Below are positions 21,216 through 31,826 of a DNA stretch of 64,000 nucleotides, one piece after another. The notes under the pieces were generated by a model. It did no database searches. It saw nothing but the letters and a program-made list of their open reading frames with translations, and had not been told where the DNA came from. The stretch spans positions 43,779,741-43,843,740 of the forward strand of contig CM041465.1 in assembly GCA_023213395.1 (NCBI GenBank), read 5' to 3'. How positions within the stretch are numbered: the first letter of the stretch is position 1; each line of letters begins with the position of its first letter. This DNA comes from Cycas panzhihuaensis. Its lineage: Eukaryota > Cycadophyta. The position numbers and the translations under genes are program-made.

Positions 21216-21768
21216 AGGTAAGAAACGCATACTCAAGTACATCAAAGGTACATTACAATTGGCCTTGAGTATGCACATAATGAGAACTTCACTTTGGAAG
21301 GGTTCTCGATTCTAATTGGGCGGATGCCGGGATAGCGAGGAGATCAACCTCGTTCTTGTTTTACCCTTGGTTCAAGTTGTTTCGTGGAGTTGCAAGAAGC
21401 AACCAAATGTTACCTTGTCCTCCATCAAGCAGTAGTACAAAGTCTGCGAGCCAAGACTTGCGAGGCTATCTGGCTACGACGGATACTTGGGGAACTTGGA
21501 CTTGAGCAAGATCAGCTTACCAGCATTCATTGCGATAATTAGAGTGTGCTCAAGCTGACTAAGAATCCCGTCTTTCATGCACAGACCAAGCATATTGAAG
21601 TTCACCACCATTTCATCAGAGAACATGTACACAGTGGTGAGATCAATCTTCAATATCAACCAACAGTGCAGCAGACAATAGACATCTTTACCAAGCCACT
21701 TGGTAGAGAGAAATTTGTAAAATTTAGAGATGGTCTAGGGGTCCGACTTAACATTGTATGATGAAGGG
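21216..21768 (+). pseudogene. Copia-B1 RNase H
   Basis: Degraded by frameshifts around 21210-21540. The end is clear: HIEVHHHFIREHVHSGEINL and DIFTKPLGREKFVKFRDGL, then the purine tract and the 3' LTR. Confidence 0.85.
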
Positions 21769-21770
21769 GG

Positions 21771-22304
21771 TGTTAAACCTTATGTTTATCTTATGTTTAC
21801 ATGTTAAACTTTATGTACTTTATGTTAATGTATTATGTGTACTTTTGTATTTTAGGGGTGACTTTATCACTTAAGTGATAAAGTACACACCCACTTTATG
21901 TCTAGTGACATAACGTTGTCACTTGAGGGTCAAATGAACCCCTTGCACTTTTGCTCACAAGAGCTCCTAAAGGACACTTGTCCTTCATGCAAGCATGCAT
22001 TGCATGATTGACACTTGTCAATCATGCAATAGCCTTTGGCCTCTCATCTTCCTCTATTTAATGAGGCCTCTCTTCCATCAAGAGTTTGAGCTACTTTGTT
22101 ATTCTGTCAGTTTGCTAATCAAGCTGAGTATTCTTTGGTGGTTGGACCAATTCCAACACCACACATTTGGTATCTCTGTCTTGCTCCTCTTTCTCTCTTT
22201 GTGTTTTATCTTGTTCATGCTTAATGCATGTTATGCTTTTCAGAACTAGAGTGAGTCTAGTCTCTAGATCTTGGACTTGTGAGGCCATTTGGCCTATTCT
22301 AACA
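21771..22304 (+). repeat. Copia-B1 3' LTR
   Basis: 534 bp. Differs from the 5' LTR by scattered substitutions and short indels, mainly near the TCTTC/ATCAAGAG stretch and the GCTTTT stretch. Right TSD TTCCC follows. Confidence 0.95.
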
Positions 22305-23400
22305 TTCCCTTGAGTTATCTAGGTATTTGTGTTCTTGCAGTTTTAATCTTACCATTTCTTTCCTAAGAGCTTCTATTTCTGAATTCTCTTTTGTTTTGGC
22401 CATTTGAAACAAAGGCCTATTGAGGTTTTGATTTTTTAATTCGTTTATTTGCTCCTGAAGCCTCACAACAAGGGGGTCATAAACTATCCTTTTGGTATCA
22501 ATCTCCTTTTCAAAATCTAATGTCAATTCTTGTACATGCTTGTATGACTTCAATAGGTGTGAGGCCATTGCATTCCTCAACATAGTATTTAATCCATTCA
22601 CAAAGAAAGTTTGCATACTTAGGTCTGTGATTTTTCTACCTCCATCCTTGCGGAGGTTGTCATGTCAATTATGTTGATGTAGGTCATTACTGATTCTTCG
22701 AGCTTTTGTTGAATTTCCCTCAAGGTTAATTCTATAATATCATTGTTGTGGTACTTCAAAAATCTCTCTTCAAACTCCTTCTTGATTTTGTTCTAGGATT
22801 TTTGTGGATCCAATTGCTTATACTAGCCTAATGGTATGTCTCTTAATGAGTAAGCAAATCCCTCTTTGATCTTTGTTTCATTTGTGATCTTTTCAAGGTT
22901 TATTAATCTTTGAAATAAGTAAATGTGCTCTACTACATCCATAGAATCATCAAAGATAAGCTTCCCAAATTCCTTATGATGTGCCATTATGGAATTGTTC
23001 CTTCCCTCCTCTTTTCGAGGTGGGATTGTCTCCTTTTCTTCTAAAAACCTTTTGTAAGATCTCCTTAGCGAAGTTTCCTCCCCACTGTTCCCTTTCACAT
23101 ATAAGGGATTATGAATAGGTCACTTTAGTTGTATTACACTCGGTACTCCCGGTATCTCTACCACCACTAGAGTTGTTATTATATATGGCTAATCCTCACT
23201 TCCCTCTAGTGGATCTTCAAATAGTTGTCTAACTAGATGATTTTCCCAACATGCCTGGGAACCTTCCTTCGCCCTTTCTTTGTTTACACTTAGGTCCTTC
23301 AGAGTAGAGTCCAAACTTAGTTCCGCTTTAGGGTTGATTCCGTTATCCCCTAAGGTTTCGGCTGTGACTCCTCCGCCTTCGAAGGTCGTTTAGGTGGCAT
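22305..23400 (-). pseudogene. Gypsy-A1 gag, N-terminal and capsid part
   Basis: Starts at the ATG at 23400 (MPPKRPSK, the same start as Gypsy-A2). The capsid part includes FGKLIFDDSMDVVEHIYLFQ and, after frameshifts, FFVNGLNTMLRNAMASHLL and SEIEALRKEMVRLK, a coiled-coil-like stretch. These match FGKLIFNDTSDAAEHVHLFQ and FVRGLNEKLRAMMHAHPL in Gypsy-A2. Several stops between 22620 and 22820. Confidence 0.9.
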
Positions 23401-23510
23401 TGGAAGGTCCCCCTCGTTGTCTAGGCTTAGTTAGAGCCTGCCATCACTATGACAGCCAAGGTGACTTGCCCTTTACACAGAGTTTCCAACCTTTCTTCCC
23501 TCCGCTAGTG

Positions 23511-23530
23511 GACTTGGGCAACGAAACCAA
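23511..23530 (-). promoter_or_regulatory. Gypsy-A1 primer binding site
   Basis: Minus-strand TTGGTTTCGTTGCCCAAGTC directly after the LTR. Not the initiator-Met type; Gypsy-A2 has the related TTGGTTCCGTTGCCTACGTC. The primer tRNA is not assigned. Confidence 0.65.
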
Positions 23531-24240
23531 TGTTGACTTAAGATCTACTCCCTATTGAGAGATATACACTTGTCAAGGTTTCCAATGTAGTCTAGGGTGT
23601 GTGCACATGGTCAACATACACATTATTCATTATTTATGCCACATAAGTCCACAATTCATTCATACACATAGCAATCACCATGCATTCCCTATTAAGTACA
23701 CATATAATCCACGTAACTCTATAATATTATTAAATAATAGTCATTGTCTTTACATCATATCTTCATCTATACATTGTTGGCTTGTCATCCGTACCAGACC
23801 AAACCCAAGAGGATTTCTTAACTCAACTCTCACATCCATCCCAATGGACAGATGTGCTTATATACATTACGTGCCCTTGTTGAGGAATGGTTGTGACTAA
23901 GTCACAACCATCCACTTTCCTAAACAGACGCTCTTTCACTAATTAATCTATTCTATTGCTTGATTAATCTGTTTATTTGCCTATATGGTTTGGTCCATGT
24001 GTCCTTCCTTTGCTCAGTCTATTCTGCAAGTGTTTCTGATGCATACTTGATTGTACAGTGTGCATTTCTTCACTGTGCAGTGCGTTCCTGTGACGCGGAA
24101 TGGTCCTGTTTTTGGCGATTTTTCGTTTGTTCTTCCTGAATGCATGTTGAACGATTGCCCTGCAATTATCCACTATTTCAACTAGATTTCATCATATGTT
24201 CCCCTTCACGGACGCACAAGTGTCAATTTTATTTGCAACA
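23531..24240 (-). repeat. Gypsy-A1 5' LTR
   Basis: 710 bp, plus strand TGTTGACTT to TTGCAACA. Related to the Gypsy-A2 LTR (817 bp), sharing start, end and the ATTCCACGTAACTCT-like block. The partner LTR is outside the window. Confidence 0.85.
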
Positions 24241-24763
24241 ATTACATTACAAACGATCAATGAGAATTAATGAAGTCAACATTAATTCTTCTATCATGTC
24301 ACACAACTAAGGCGAGAGCTTTCATTAGCATATATTCTTTTTCAAGCAAATGCTAGGGCATCATAGGATTTTCTTATTATTATTTCTTTTTTTCCCTTCT
24401 AACTTCATGTCCCTTGTCCACAGGTTTCCATAGGCTTCGTCTTCCTTGGATTGCTTCTTGTGGAACATATGTTTGTTTTCTTTAGAAATTTATCTAGCAA
24501 TCAAACTGATGAAATGCTAAGGTTAATGCATCTCAACTTTTCCTCTGACTTCATAGAATTTCTTGCATTTGGATAGAAATTCAGCAATTGACTAGCTTGA
24601 TCACAAGCTCTAATACCATTGATGAGTAATTATGTGATTTAAATCTTTAGATAATGTTACCCAACCATTTGGGATTGTCAAAGAGGGCATGAAAGTGAAT
24701 AGTCTCTTCTATTATATCTGAGGAACGAATTACAATCACCTTACACACTCATGCCTTTGTATA
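24241..24763 (-). other. Possible LTR-element remnant hosting CargoLTR-2
   Basis: No coding seen. CTCTAATACCAT at about 24608-24619 is the complement of an initiator-Met type PBS next to TGATGAGTAA, so an LTR of a minus-strand element may start at 24620 and continue to the right of CargoLTR-2, ending near 30273 (TTATTACA). No second LTR was found. Confidence 0.35.
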
Positions 24764-25115
24764 TGTTAGAATATAATATTTAATGTTGTGTGAGTCTTAG
24801 GGTCAATAGTCTCAAGTATTAAAGGGTAAGAGTCATTTGTCATTATAACGTTATTGCTGAAATTAGTAGTGTAATGTCATTAGTTAGAGTAAAGATAATA
24901 GTCCCACATGCATTAGATCTATAGTGTGATCTCCCACCCACTCGGTATATAAAAGTGGTTGTGGTGGTATATGAAACACAAGTGATCATGGATCCTCATA
25001 TAGAGTCCATTGTACGGTTGATGTTCTGATATAATTTGTTAATGTAGAGTTGTGATTCTTGTCCATTGATATTGTTTGGTGTTAGTTGATGAATGCTTTC
25101 CATGTTATTTTAACA
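24764..25115 (+). repeat. CargoLTR-2 5' LTR
   Basis: 352 bp, TGTTAGAATA to TTTTAACA, with GGTATATAAAAG as TATA candidate at about 24953. Related to the CargoLTR-1 LTR, e.g. GTCCCACATGCATTA is shared. Confidence 0.95.
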
Positions 25116-25127
25116 TGGTATCAAAGC
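25116..25127 (+). promoter_or_regulatory. CargoLTR-2 primer binding site
   Basis: TGGTATCAAAGC directly after the LTR. Confidence 0.9.
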
Positions 25128-25699
25128 AGGCTTCCATATCTGTGTGAGAGCAGGCTAAGAGAGTTGTGTTGCAGGGTCACAAGGAAAAAGGTTGTGGATT
25201 GCTTGTGAAGCCCATTGTTGTGCAGATTCACCAGTCTATTAATGCGTATGGAGGAGGCTCCGTAGAATCTATTGACAGTGTGTGATTTTGTTTGAAGAGG
25301 ATGAGAGCCCTAAAGTGCTAAAGTACTGATGCATGATAAAATTTTCCGAGTAACATTGTTCCCTTGCTTTGTAATGGAAATTTTGTGTCATGAGCTTGTG
25401 ACTAGTGTGAACTTGTGAAGCAAAAATTGGTGATATATGAAATTGTTGACTATTATATGATTGGACGGTGATAGCAAAAGGCTTATACTTGTGGTTGTGT
25501 TGAAATTTGTTATGAAAATAGTTAAGAAAATTTTGATGGTAGAATCTAAGCATATCCTAGCTATGATGACTGTGATTGATGTTTGTCAAATATCAATTAC
25601 GCATAAGATACGCATGCAAAAATCACCACAACCTCAAACACAATAAAGAAAATATTTAGAGAGAAAATAAAAATTGACAAAGGACTGATCATCATTCCC
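25128..25699 (+). other. CargoLTR-2 leader
   Basis: Similar to the CargoLTR-1 leader to about 25500 (GAGCCCTAAAGTGC, TTGGTGATATATGA). The remainder has no recognised content. Confidence 0.55.
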
Positions 25700-26030
25700 T
25701 CAGAATGTTATCTTCAAAGTTCGTTGCACACCAAAAGTTGGGATCTTATTTTTCTCTTGGGTAACTTCACATTCCTGGGCATTCAATTTCTCATCATGGT
25801 TCAAAGTGGCGGAAGAGTTACACGACATGCTACTGCCAGTGGCCTCAACAATTTCAGTTGATCCAATCCCCGGTTCAGTCTCTATTGTTTCGCCTCCCTA
25901 GCTTAGGAGATTCTGCAGATACAGAATTGCTTGCTCTCACCTTTGAATCTCTAATAGAAGTTGCAGTAGAGGAGGCAACAGAACAAGCATCTTCCTCATC
26001 GTGATTTAACTCCTCCTATTAAAAAGGCTT
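25700..26030 (-). pseudogene. Probable captured WVD2-like (TPX2-family) gene fragment, antisense
   Basis: Minus-strand frame reads EDACSVASSTATSIR followed soon by SPKLGRR. In plant WVD2-like microtubule-binding proteins a DACSVASSTA-type stretch precedes the TPX2 domain and SPKLGRR closes it, so the domain itself would be deleted here. Further downstream, in another frame, NHDEKLNAQECEV is visible but not assigned. The match rests on two short motifs, so it is less certain than the H2A and RBP45/47 calls. Confidence 0.5.
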
Positions 26031-26852
26031 CAACTCCTCCGTGCTAGCTTTAGTTCACCATGATTTTCTAGTGTCTTTTCTCTAAGCTTGTTTTGTGGTA
26101 CTATCATTGAATATGTTTAAAGTCCAAGCAATGATGATTGTTCTTCGTTCTTCTGTATGAAAGGCTTTTGTAGTTCCTGTTGTCAACCAGGGAAGACAGA
26201 AACTATATATCAGAAGGTCTTGAATCGATTGGTTGAAGGACACGCAGCTACCTATTGGCATCTTCAAAATTGCTCAGCTTGCATCTTCAAAACAAGAGTC
26301 TAGTGGCAAGGAACAGTGACCATACTCTCCATTGAGATGGAGAAGCCACAGAAGAAATATTGACAACACGACTGATGATGTACTTCTGCCCATTGCAACA
26401 AAAGAATCACCGCTTAACACACTCATCTAGAGTGCTGGATTTGAAACCTGGGACATCTTGATTCATTACACCACCCAGTGTATCATGGTCAGCATTCTTA
26501 TGTGAAGGGTAGGGCACAGTTGCCAGGATAGAATCAGATGAAGACACCATTTATGTTGAAGCCAATCAATGAACATTGAGACGCTTTCACGGTGAAGAAT
26601 GACACAGATAGACATGCAATAAGGAAACACAGATGCCCGCCCAAAGCCACAATCGAATACCAAATTGTTAGACAAAGCTCGCTGAGAATCGCGTAGTTTG
26701 AATGTCAGTCACGAGAGACGAAGAAGAGATGTGATAAAAGAACACGGCCACAAATCAAATCGTCCAAGGGAAGAGGAAAATGACGAAGCCAGCCATCCAT
26801 AGACAAAATCGATGGTTGTTCAGATGAAATTGAAGACTGCAATACGTTAAGG
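26031..26852 (-). other. CargoLTR-2 unidentified cargo
   Basis: About 0.8 kb. Short open frames exist, but I recognise no family. It lies between the WVD2-like and H2A pieces and may be untranslated parts of captured transcripts. Confidence 0.4.
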
Positions 26853-27056
26853 TATCCTGTTACTGCTGGTTGTATGTGGCAAGGAACAATCCTGGTCTTC
26901 TTGTTGTCTCAAACTGCAAAATATTCTAAAACGACAGCCACGTAGACGGGAACACTGGCCCCAACTCGTTCAACACACTTGCCAGCCTTCAGAAAACGGA
27001 TAATCTTGCCAACGGGGAATTGTAGACCTGCCTCGCTCCTACATGAGGGCCTTCTT
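26853..27056 (-). pseudogene. Captured histone H2A fragment, antisense
   Basis: H2A is a core nucleosome protein. The minus strand reads KKALM, then after a frame change [36 protein letters not shown], a TGA, and DNKKTRIVPCHIQ. This is the histone fold of a canonical-type H2A; about 12 residues are missing between LEYFA and DNKK. AGKxxERVGA marks it as canonical-like rather than H2A.Z. The N-terminal tail and C-terminus are incomplete. Orientation is opposite to the element. Confidence 0.92.
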
Positions 27057-27229
27057 AGAGCTGTTCAGGGAGAATCATCGCCGGTTCAGTTTGTTCTGAG
27101 TCTGTGCTAGCAAGCTGTGTGATTCTGGGCCATATATGAGGACCTGCTACTGTGGACTGAGAGATTGCCCTGTTGGACTTTCCCACTACAACACATGGCT
27201 GAAATTCTGAAGTCCTCTCTGTTGTAGAT
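27057..27229 (-). other. CargoLTR-2 unidentified segment between H2A and RBP pieces
   Basis: An open frame (VVVGKSNRAISQSTVAGPHI) joins the two captured pieces but matches nothing I know. Confidence 0.35.
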
Positions 27230-27717
27230 CTCTGCCAAAGCTCGCGCTTGCTCATTCTCATCACTAAATCTCACAAATCCATAACCATTGGAACAACCTG
27301 TACTTCTATCTGTCACAACCTTTGCTCCTTTGACAGATAGAAACCGACTCCAGAATATCTCTTGTAGCATATAGTCTGTCACATCAGAAGCCAGATCTCT
27401 CACAAATATAGGATAATCTAATCCTGCCCCTGGACGTTTTTTTTCCAATGCTAAACAATGATCATTTTAGCTTGAAAAGTTGATCAGTGTTAGGTATAGG
27501 CAAAACAACTCGGGGTTCTTGTGTGACAGTAAAGCCTTTAGTTCTAATCTCAACATTGGGACCATGCTGTTGATACTACTACGCCATTACTTGAGGTTAT
27601 GACTAGGGTTGCGACAGCCTGCTGTGGCTATAGCTGCATCATCATCCACTGTTGTTGTTGGGGATCAATGGAGGGCGTGGCAACCGGCGGAGGAGAAGGA
27701 ACGACACTGAGCTGCAT
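27230..27717 (-). pseudogene. Captured RBP45/RBP47-type RNA-binding protein fragment, antisense
   Basis: Piece of a plant poly(A)/U-rich RNA-binding protein. From an ATG at 27717 it shows the Gln-rich start (QQQQWMMMQ), then the end of the RRM1-RRM2 linker (NTDQLFKL), then RRM2 with IFVRDLASDVTDYMLQE, VVTDRSTG and NGYGFVRFSDENEQAR. RRM1 is missing between the Gln-rich start and the linker, and the frame shifts once before RRM2. The RNP1 octamer-like NGYGFVRF is intact. Orientation is opposite to the element. Confidence 0.93.
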
Positions 27718-28329
27718 CTTGAAAGGCTAGGGCCAACTGATTCTCAGCCCCAGAAAGCATCAACTCAACCATTGTTACATCACAACATCTCAATACTGTG
27801 ACCGCACCTTGTTCCGGTCAAATCTGAGTCTATAGAAGTACATGGGAGGTATTCCAAAATTCTGGATTGAAGGCAGGATTGTCTGAGTGTTGTTTGAAGA
27901 CTGTTGTCTGAAGAGTGTTGCTTGCTTATTCATTGTGAGTACTGCTATTTGAAGACTGTTGTTTTCTTGTTCACTGTCAGTTAAACACAATATCACTGAG
28001 TCCACAAATGGATAGTGGTGACACCAAGGACAACCTCTGTTTCCGATGATCAACTCCTTTCTATGGGTTCGCTGAAACCAATGATCATATTCTGACTAAT
28101 ATGTCTGTTTTTATTCTGTGCATAGGAATTGTGAAAAATTAGTGCTGGGGCAAAATAGTGTGGATTGCTCTCAGGTATTATTTTTAAAATAGTTAGCAGC
28201 ATTGGGATCACAGAGTATTTGTTGTTGATCTACTTCTGGTCTGGGCAAAGTAGCTGCACTTAAGTCAGTCTTTTCCTCATGGAGCTAAGTGACTTTATCA
28301 CTTTTGTGCCTGAAAGAAATGAATACTAG
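27718..28329 (+). other. CargoLTR-2 cargo edge and return to common backbone
   Basis: No gene recognised. From about 28160 the sequence matches CargoLTR-1 at 10430 onward, e.g. AGTCAGTCTTTTCCTCATGG. Confidence 0.5.
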
Positions 28330-29049
28330 CTATCAGATCTCCCCTTTCCTTTGCCCAAATATGTTGGAACTAATTTTCGTTTTTGGAAAATTAAGATGGA
28401 GAGCCTATTTGTATTGAAGAAACTTTGGAAAACAAATCATGGAGTCGAAATGGCTCATGAAGAAGGGGAAGAAATTTTCAAAAGAAAAAACAGAATTGTT
28501 ATTGACGTAATATTTGCAGCCCTTGATAAGGATAACCTTCCTTCTTCCTATCACTTCATTATCCAGGTTTTGCAAAATACCAACTCAGCTAAGGACGCCT
28601 GGAAACTGTTGACAGAAGTGCATGAAAAAGGACCTGAAGAAGTGCAGCAGAGTATCAAAAGGGAAAAGAATCAAAGGAAGAAATTGAAAAGGAAAGGTAA
28701 AAGACAAACTGATTCTGGTAAGGCCATTCCACCTGAAGATTTAACAAATGAAATGTTGAAATCTAATGAAGACAATGAAGATGTGAATCTGTCAAATAAC
28801 ATGAGCTTCACCAAGATTGCAGGAAAGCCCACATCTGGGAATAATAGTAGAGTGGAACTTGAAGAACTTGAGCATCAATTTCTTCAAGTAATACCTAATG
28901 AAGACACACGTCACTTAACAAAAAGCATGGGCAATATCATCCTGGTTTGTACTGACAGATATGTAGCCAGGATACATATTAATGTGCACTTATTGGAGAC
29001 TATGTGTTATTGTACTCAATTCAACCACATCTTCTGTGTTTATCTTTAA
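28330..29049 (+). CDS. CargoLTR-2 gag-like protein
   Basis: Frame open from just after a TAG at 28327; the first ATG is at about 28396, but homology with CargoLTR-1 begins upstream (LPKYVGTNFRFWKIKMESLF). That opening resembles the LP.f.G.NF..WK.kM start of copia gag (DUF4219/UBN2). Also visible: NRIVIDVIFAALDKD and SAKDAWKLLTEVHEK. After about residue 110 it turns basic (NQRKKLKRKGKRQ) and then diverges from CargoLTR-1. No knuckle or enzyme. Retention of an open N-terminal domain in both copies suggests it matters for the element. Confidence 0.65.
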   Translation, partial: LSDLPFPLPKYVGTNFRFWKIKMESLFVLKKLWKTNHGVEMAHEEGEEIFKRKNRIVIDVIFAALDKDNLPSSYHFIIQVLQNTNSAKDAWKLLTEVHEKGPEEVQQSIKREKNQRKKLKRKGKRQTDSGKAIPPEDLTNEMLKSNEDNEDVNLSNNMSFTKIAGKPTSGNNSRVELEELEHQFLQVIPNEDTRHLTKSMGNIILVCTDRYVARIHINVHLLETMCYCTQFNHIFCVYL

Positions 29050-29741
29050 GAGAATTCAAATTATGGCAGCATACCCTACAAGGACATTAGAAAGAAGGAA
29101 CATGAGAAGAATATCTTATAATCAAAATCTTGTGCATCAAAATTGCTACATGTTTTGGGTAGGATACTTGGTCTTGAAGCTCAACCATATTAAGGTAATA
29201 TTTCACATCTGTGTAGCAGTAATGGGGAAATATGTGCATATGACCATAATAAAGACTCTCATCACTTTTAGCACTACAAATTTCCTGGATAACATGAAAG
29301 GAACAAATTATCATGTTCAAGGAAAATTTGGAAATGAATCATTATTGCTTGTTTCATTTCAAGGAGGTGACCAATGGATTGAGAAATCAATCAGCTCAGC
29401 AGGCTTGGAAATAGATAAAGAGAAGTCAATCTATTCATACTTATTCCAGGACGACCACACCTTCACCAGAAGTACACAAGAAGATCCATCAAATAGGAAT
29501 CAGGAGGCAATATAGCAAACAAAGCATACATGTTTTGCAGTATATTGGATGATGATGAAGTTCAAGACATCATCTTTAGGAAAATTCCAAAGCTCAGGAG
29601 ATGGAAGTTCAAATAACTTTTTAGAGTCAAGTTCTATGTCAGTTTTGTCATGTTGTCTTTAGTTTCATGTTAAGTCCTATGTTAATATGTGTCAGTCATG
29701 TCAATTTGTCCTTAGTTCAAACATTAAACATTAAGGGGAGG
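29050..29741 (+). other. CargoLTR-2 3' region and polypurine tract
   Basis: A second open frame at 28982-29515 has no recognised motif. The last 110 bp match the CargoLTR-1 tail and end in the purine tract AAGGGGAGG at 29733-29741. Confidence 0.6.
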
Positions 29742-30093
29742 TGTTAGAATATAATATTTAATATTGTGTAAGTCTTAGGGTCAATAGTCTCAAGTATTAG
29801 AGGGTAAGAGTCATTTGTCATTATAACGTTATTAGTAAAATTAGTAGTGTAATGTCATTAGTTAGAGTAAAGATAATAGTCCCACATGCATTAGATCTAT
29901 AGTGTGATCTCCCACCCACTTGGTATATAAAAGTGGTTGTGGTGGTATATGAAACACAAGTGATCATGGAGACTCATATAGAGTCCATGGTACGGTTGAT
30001 GTTCTAATATAATTTGTTAATGTAGAGTTGTGATTCTTGTCCATTGATATTGTTTGGTGTTAGTTGATGAATGCTTTCCATGTTATTTTAACA
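29742..30093 (+). repeat. CargoLTR-2 3' LTR
   Basis: 352 bp; same length as the 5' copy, about 11 substitutions. Right TSD GTATA follows. Confidence 0.95.
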
Positions 30094-30454
30094 GTATAAT
30101 GATGTGCCTCTCAATTAATGTTGAGGGCCTTGTAACCACTTAACAGTTCTAACCTTCCTAACCAACTAATCGACTTAGTTAGTTCAACAAACCAACTAAG
30201 TAATCCTTCATTGACTAACTAAATTGACATACAAAAGTACACTTAATATTACATTGATTACACATTTATTACAAAAAGTATGGATGAGAATTCTATTTCT
30301 CATTAGTGCGATCCATCATGATAAGGTTTAAGAGTTGTAATAATACAAATGATTGACCCATTGCTTATGAGAGCTACAAATTCAAAGGGAAGGAGAAATC
30401 ATGGCACATATATGGAAAAAAACCCGTAACCATTATCCACGGCATTACAAAATG
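30094..30454. other. Non-coding stretch, possible continuation of the old LTR
   Basis: AT-rich. May be the second part of the LTR beginning at 24620. Contains repeated CAACTAA-type words near 30160-30230. No gene seen. Confidence 0.3.
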
Positions 30455-31557
30455 ACAATAATATTTAATTAACAATAAATTTCAAGTTAAGATAGACCAT
30501 GATAAGCTAAGACAACAAATTTGGGTAAGCAAGTTGCATGCTTTTTATTTTGAAATAATTTATAAGAAGGGAAAAGAGAATGCAGTTACATGCCTTATCA
30601 AGAAAGGGCAAAGATACATTTGTATGTGCCATGTTTGTAATAGCTCTTGCTTAGATCACCAAAGTACAAGAAGAATATTCAAGGAACCCCCAAACCCAAG
30701 AGATTATTCGTCAATTACAAGACAATGCACCAGCACAAGATAAGAGGCTTAGTTGGAAGAACAACATCGTCTGGTACAAAGATACTTTATACCCAACTCA
30801 ACTTTTAAGAATACAATTCTCCAAAGGTGCCACTCTATCTCTATGGCTAGACATACAGGGATAGACAAAACATATAGAAATTTGTATCAGAATGTGATAC
30901 TTGCTAAAGAAGCAAATCTAAAATAGTTAAGATCCCAAGTCCTCTTCAACTGCTATACATTCTTGAGAGAAAATGGGAAGAGATATTAATGGACTTTATT
31001 ACCAAGTTGCCAAATTCAGAAGACAAGAATGCAATATTAGCGGTTGTCAATAGACTTGCAAAGTATGTACACTTTAAGAGAATATAATCAACTTATAAGG
31101 CTAGCCAAATCGCAAACATCTTTATAAAGGAAATTCACCGATTACATGGATTTTCAAAGGTCATTGTAAGTGATTACAATATGAAATTCACAAGTAATTT
31201 CAAGAATGCAACATTCAACTTAGTTGACACCAAATTAACCATGAGTACTACATATCATTCTCAAACAAATGGTCAAACAAAGATGGTAAATAAATATTTG
31301 GAAGGGTACATTAGGTGTTTCACATCAAAAGAGCAATCACATTGACATAAGTGGTTGCATTTGGTTGAATGGTGGTATAATACCATATATCACACGACAA
31401 CTCATACATCACCATCAAAGTGCTCTATGAGTATGATCTACCCTCTCTAAGCTATACGACTACCTAGTTGAAGGTTTCAATCATAAACGAGTAGATGGGA
31501 AACAAAGGAAGATATCCTTTGCAATCTCAAGGATAATCTAAATACCATAAGAAATAA
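30455..31557 (+). pseudogene. Old chromovirus remnant: RNase H end and integrase
   Basis: Plus-strand Ty3/gypsy fragment. RNase H end: FEIIYKKGKENAV. Integrase pieces in mixed frames: DFITKLPN, VSDYNMKF, STTYHSQTNGQTKMVNKYLE (with the catalytic-type Glu replaced by Lys) and WLHLVEWWYNTTYH. Many stops. It continues at 57707 after a large nested insertion; its last bases AATAA (31553-31557) are the probable left TSD of the gag-only element that follows. Confidence 0.85.
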
Positions 31558-31826
31558 TGTTACATGTCTAATCCTATAACTAATCAAGATAGAGAAATAG
31601 GAGGAGAAAATGATAGAAAGAGGATGAAGAAAAAGGTAAAGTTCCAAAAAACATTCATTAAGATAACACCATATATCCTCTCTTTACAATAGAGTGGGGT
31701 ATATATAACACTAATCCCCACATTATTATATTCCTACCTCTAAGTTGACCACTCCCCTACTTCCTTATCGTTAACTTTTACTTTCACTAACCTTAGCCTA
31801 TCCTAATATGGTGGAGGATCATAACA
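31558..31826 (-). repeat. Gag-only element, left LTR
   Basis: 269 bp, TGTTACATG to CATAACA on the plus strand. Same length as the right copy. Confidence 0.85.

Larger units (their letters stand above)
15070..22304 (+). mobile_element. Copia-B1: Ty1/copia retrotransposon with long leader
   Basis: Complete by structure: LTRs 15070-15618 and 21771-22304, PBS, polypurine tract (GAAGGGGG before 21771) and TSD TTCCC at 15065-15069 and 22305-22309. Gag, protease, integrase, RT and RNase H are all recognisable in copia order but are broken by frameshifts and stops. The leader of about 2 kb between PBS and gag is unusually long for copia. Copia-B2 (33121-57161) is a sister copy. Confidence 0.95.
1..24240 (-). 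mobile_element. Gypsy-A1: old non-chromoviral Ty3/gypsy element, split by three insertions
   Basis: Minus-strand element entering from the left edge. Its pieces are 1-3110, 7741-7888, 14756-15069 and 22305-24240. Read on the minus strand they follow the order 5' LTR, gag, protease, a second capsid-like module and reverse transcriptase, colinear with the better Gypsy-A2 copy (41251-50196). The reading frame continues across the Copia-1 and Copia-B1 insertion points once each insert and one TSD copy are ignored, so the pieces are one element. RNase H, integrase and the 3' LTR lie outside the window. It is older than its three inserts and carries many stops and frameshifts. Confidence 0.9.
24764..30093 (+). 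mobile_element. CargoLTR-2: gag-only, gene-carrying LTR retrotransposon
   Basis: Complete by structure: 352-bp LTRs, PBS, purine tract and TSD GTATA (24759-24763 and 30094-30098). LTRs differ at about 11 of 352 positions. Inside: a leader like that of CargoLTR-1, a 2.5-kb segment with antisense pieces of at least two host genes, a gag-like ORF and a 3' tail. No protease, integrase or RT. Its normal TSD shows that the family can be integrated by an integrase supplied by another element. Confidence 0.95.
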
